Program-made: the position numbers and the translations under genes
The notes under the pieces: model-generated
Told to the model about the DNA's origin: nothing
Databases searched by the model: none
What the model saw: only the letters and a program-made list of their open reading frames with translations
Shown: positions 4,934 through 5,063 of the stretch, piece after piece
How positions within the stretch are numbered: the stretch's first letter is position 1
Layout: every line of letters begins with the position of its first letter
Source of the DNA: an uncultured Verrucomicrobiota bacterium
Lineage (GTDB): Bacteria > Verrucomicrobiota > Kiritimatiellia > RFP12 > UBA1067
DNA: 5,063 nucleotides
NCBI GenBank assembly: GCA_946615875.1
Contig: CAMOIK010000129.1
Span: 1-5,063 of the forward strand
Direction: 5' to 3'

Positions 4934-5063
4934 ATGAAATCAGTTCTTCGCTGTATCTTTTCGGCAGTCGCGGCATCCGCCGCTTTGTTCTCCGCCGTGG
5001 CCGACGGCGGCGAAACGTGGTCTTCGCGTCCGCCGCTGCAGGATACTTACATCGGCTCCTCGG
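4934..5063 (+). CDS. Exported protein, N-terminal 43 codons (runs off right edge)
   Basis: Only the beginning is present. It opens with a classical Sec signal peptide: positive start MKSVLR, hydrophobic core CIFSAVAASAALFSAVA, and a probable signal peptidase I site after AVA (residues 21-23, before DGG). The mature part begins DGGETWSSRPPLQDTYIGSS, with no recognisable domain. A Shine-Dalgarno AGGAG (4920-4924) lies 9 nt before the ATG, and a TATAAT box lies upstream. There is no lipoprotein cysteine at the cleavage site; the only cysteine (C7) sits at the start of the hydrophobic core. Divergence from an XylR-type regulator suggests a carbohydrate-related secreted or periplasmic protein, but the visible residues do not show this. 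Confidence 0.75.
   Translation, partial: MKSVLRCIFSAVAASAALFSAVADGGETWSSRPPLQDTYIGSS

Overview
This window is about 61% GC by eye and reads as ordinary bacterial chromosome. Five genes lie on the minus strand and one starts on the plus strand at the right end. Right to left on the minus strand: an AraC/XylR-type sugar-responsive regulator (4785-3586), a DUF177/YceD-family protein (3341-2859), ribosomal protein bL32 (rpmF, 2797-2612), the phosphate acyltransferase plsX (2495-1437), and the N-terminal 418 codons of leucyl-tRNA synthetase (leuS, from 1255 off the left edge). On the plus strand a secreted protein starts at 4934 and runs off the right edge, divergent from the regulator.

The order yceD-rpmF-plsX is a widely conserved bacterial housekeeping cluster that links ribosome biogenesis with the start of phospholipid synthesis. 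In many bacteria it continues with fabH and other fab genes; here the next gene is leuS. The right end is a typical local-control module: a regulator with a periplasmic-binding-protein-like sensor and an AraC DNA-binding domain, back to back with an exported protein. Together with a leuS of the Bacillus type and high GC, this would suit a member of the Verrucomicrobiota/Kiritimatiellota/Lentisphaerota group, where such regulators are frequent. That placement is an inference of low to moderate certainty.

The intergenic DNA is more unusual than the genes. Both gaps flanking plsX hold degenerate heptanucleotide repeats, units of seven bases starting with GC: at 1350-1426, and in two facing blocks at 2497-2538 and 2574-2601. 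The second pair encloses a perfect hairpin, and the array reaches to one base from the plsX start codon, in the place where a Shine-Dalgarno sequence would sit. In addition, the DUF177 gene and the regulator each have a consensus extended -10 box (TGGTATAAT) so close to the start codon that their mRNAs should be leaderless or nearly so. Only rpmF and the plus-strand gene have clear Shine-Dalgarno sequences. The divergent control region (4786-4933) also carries two palindromes that could be operators. No tRNA, rRNA, CRISPR array, transposase or phage gene was seen.
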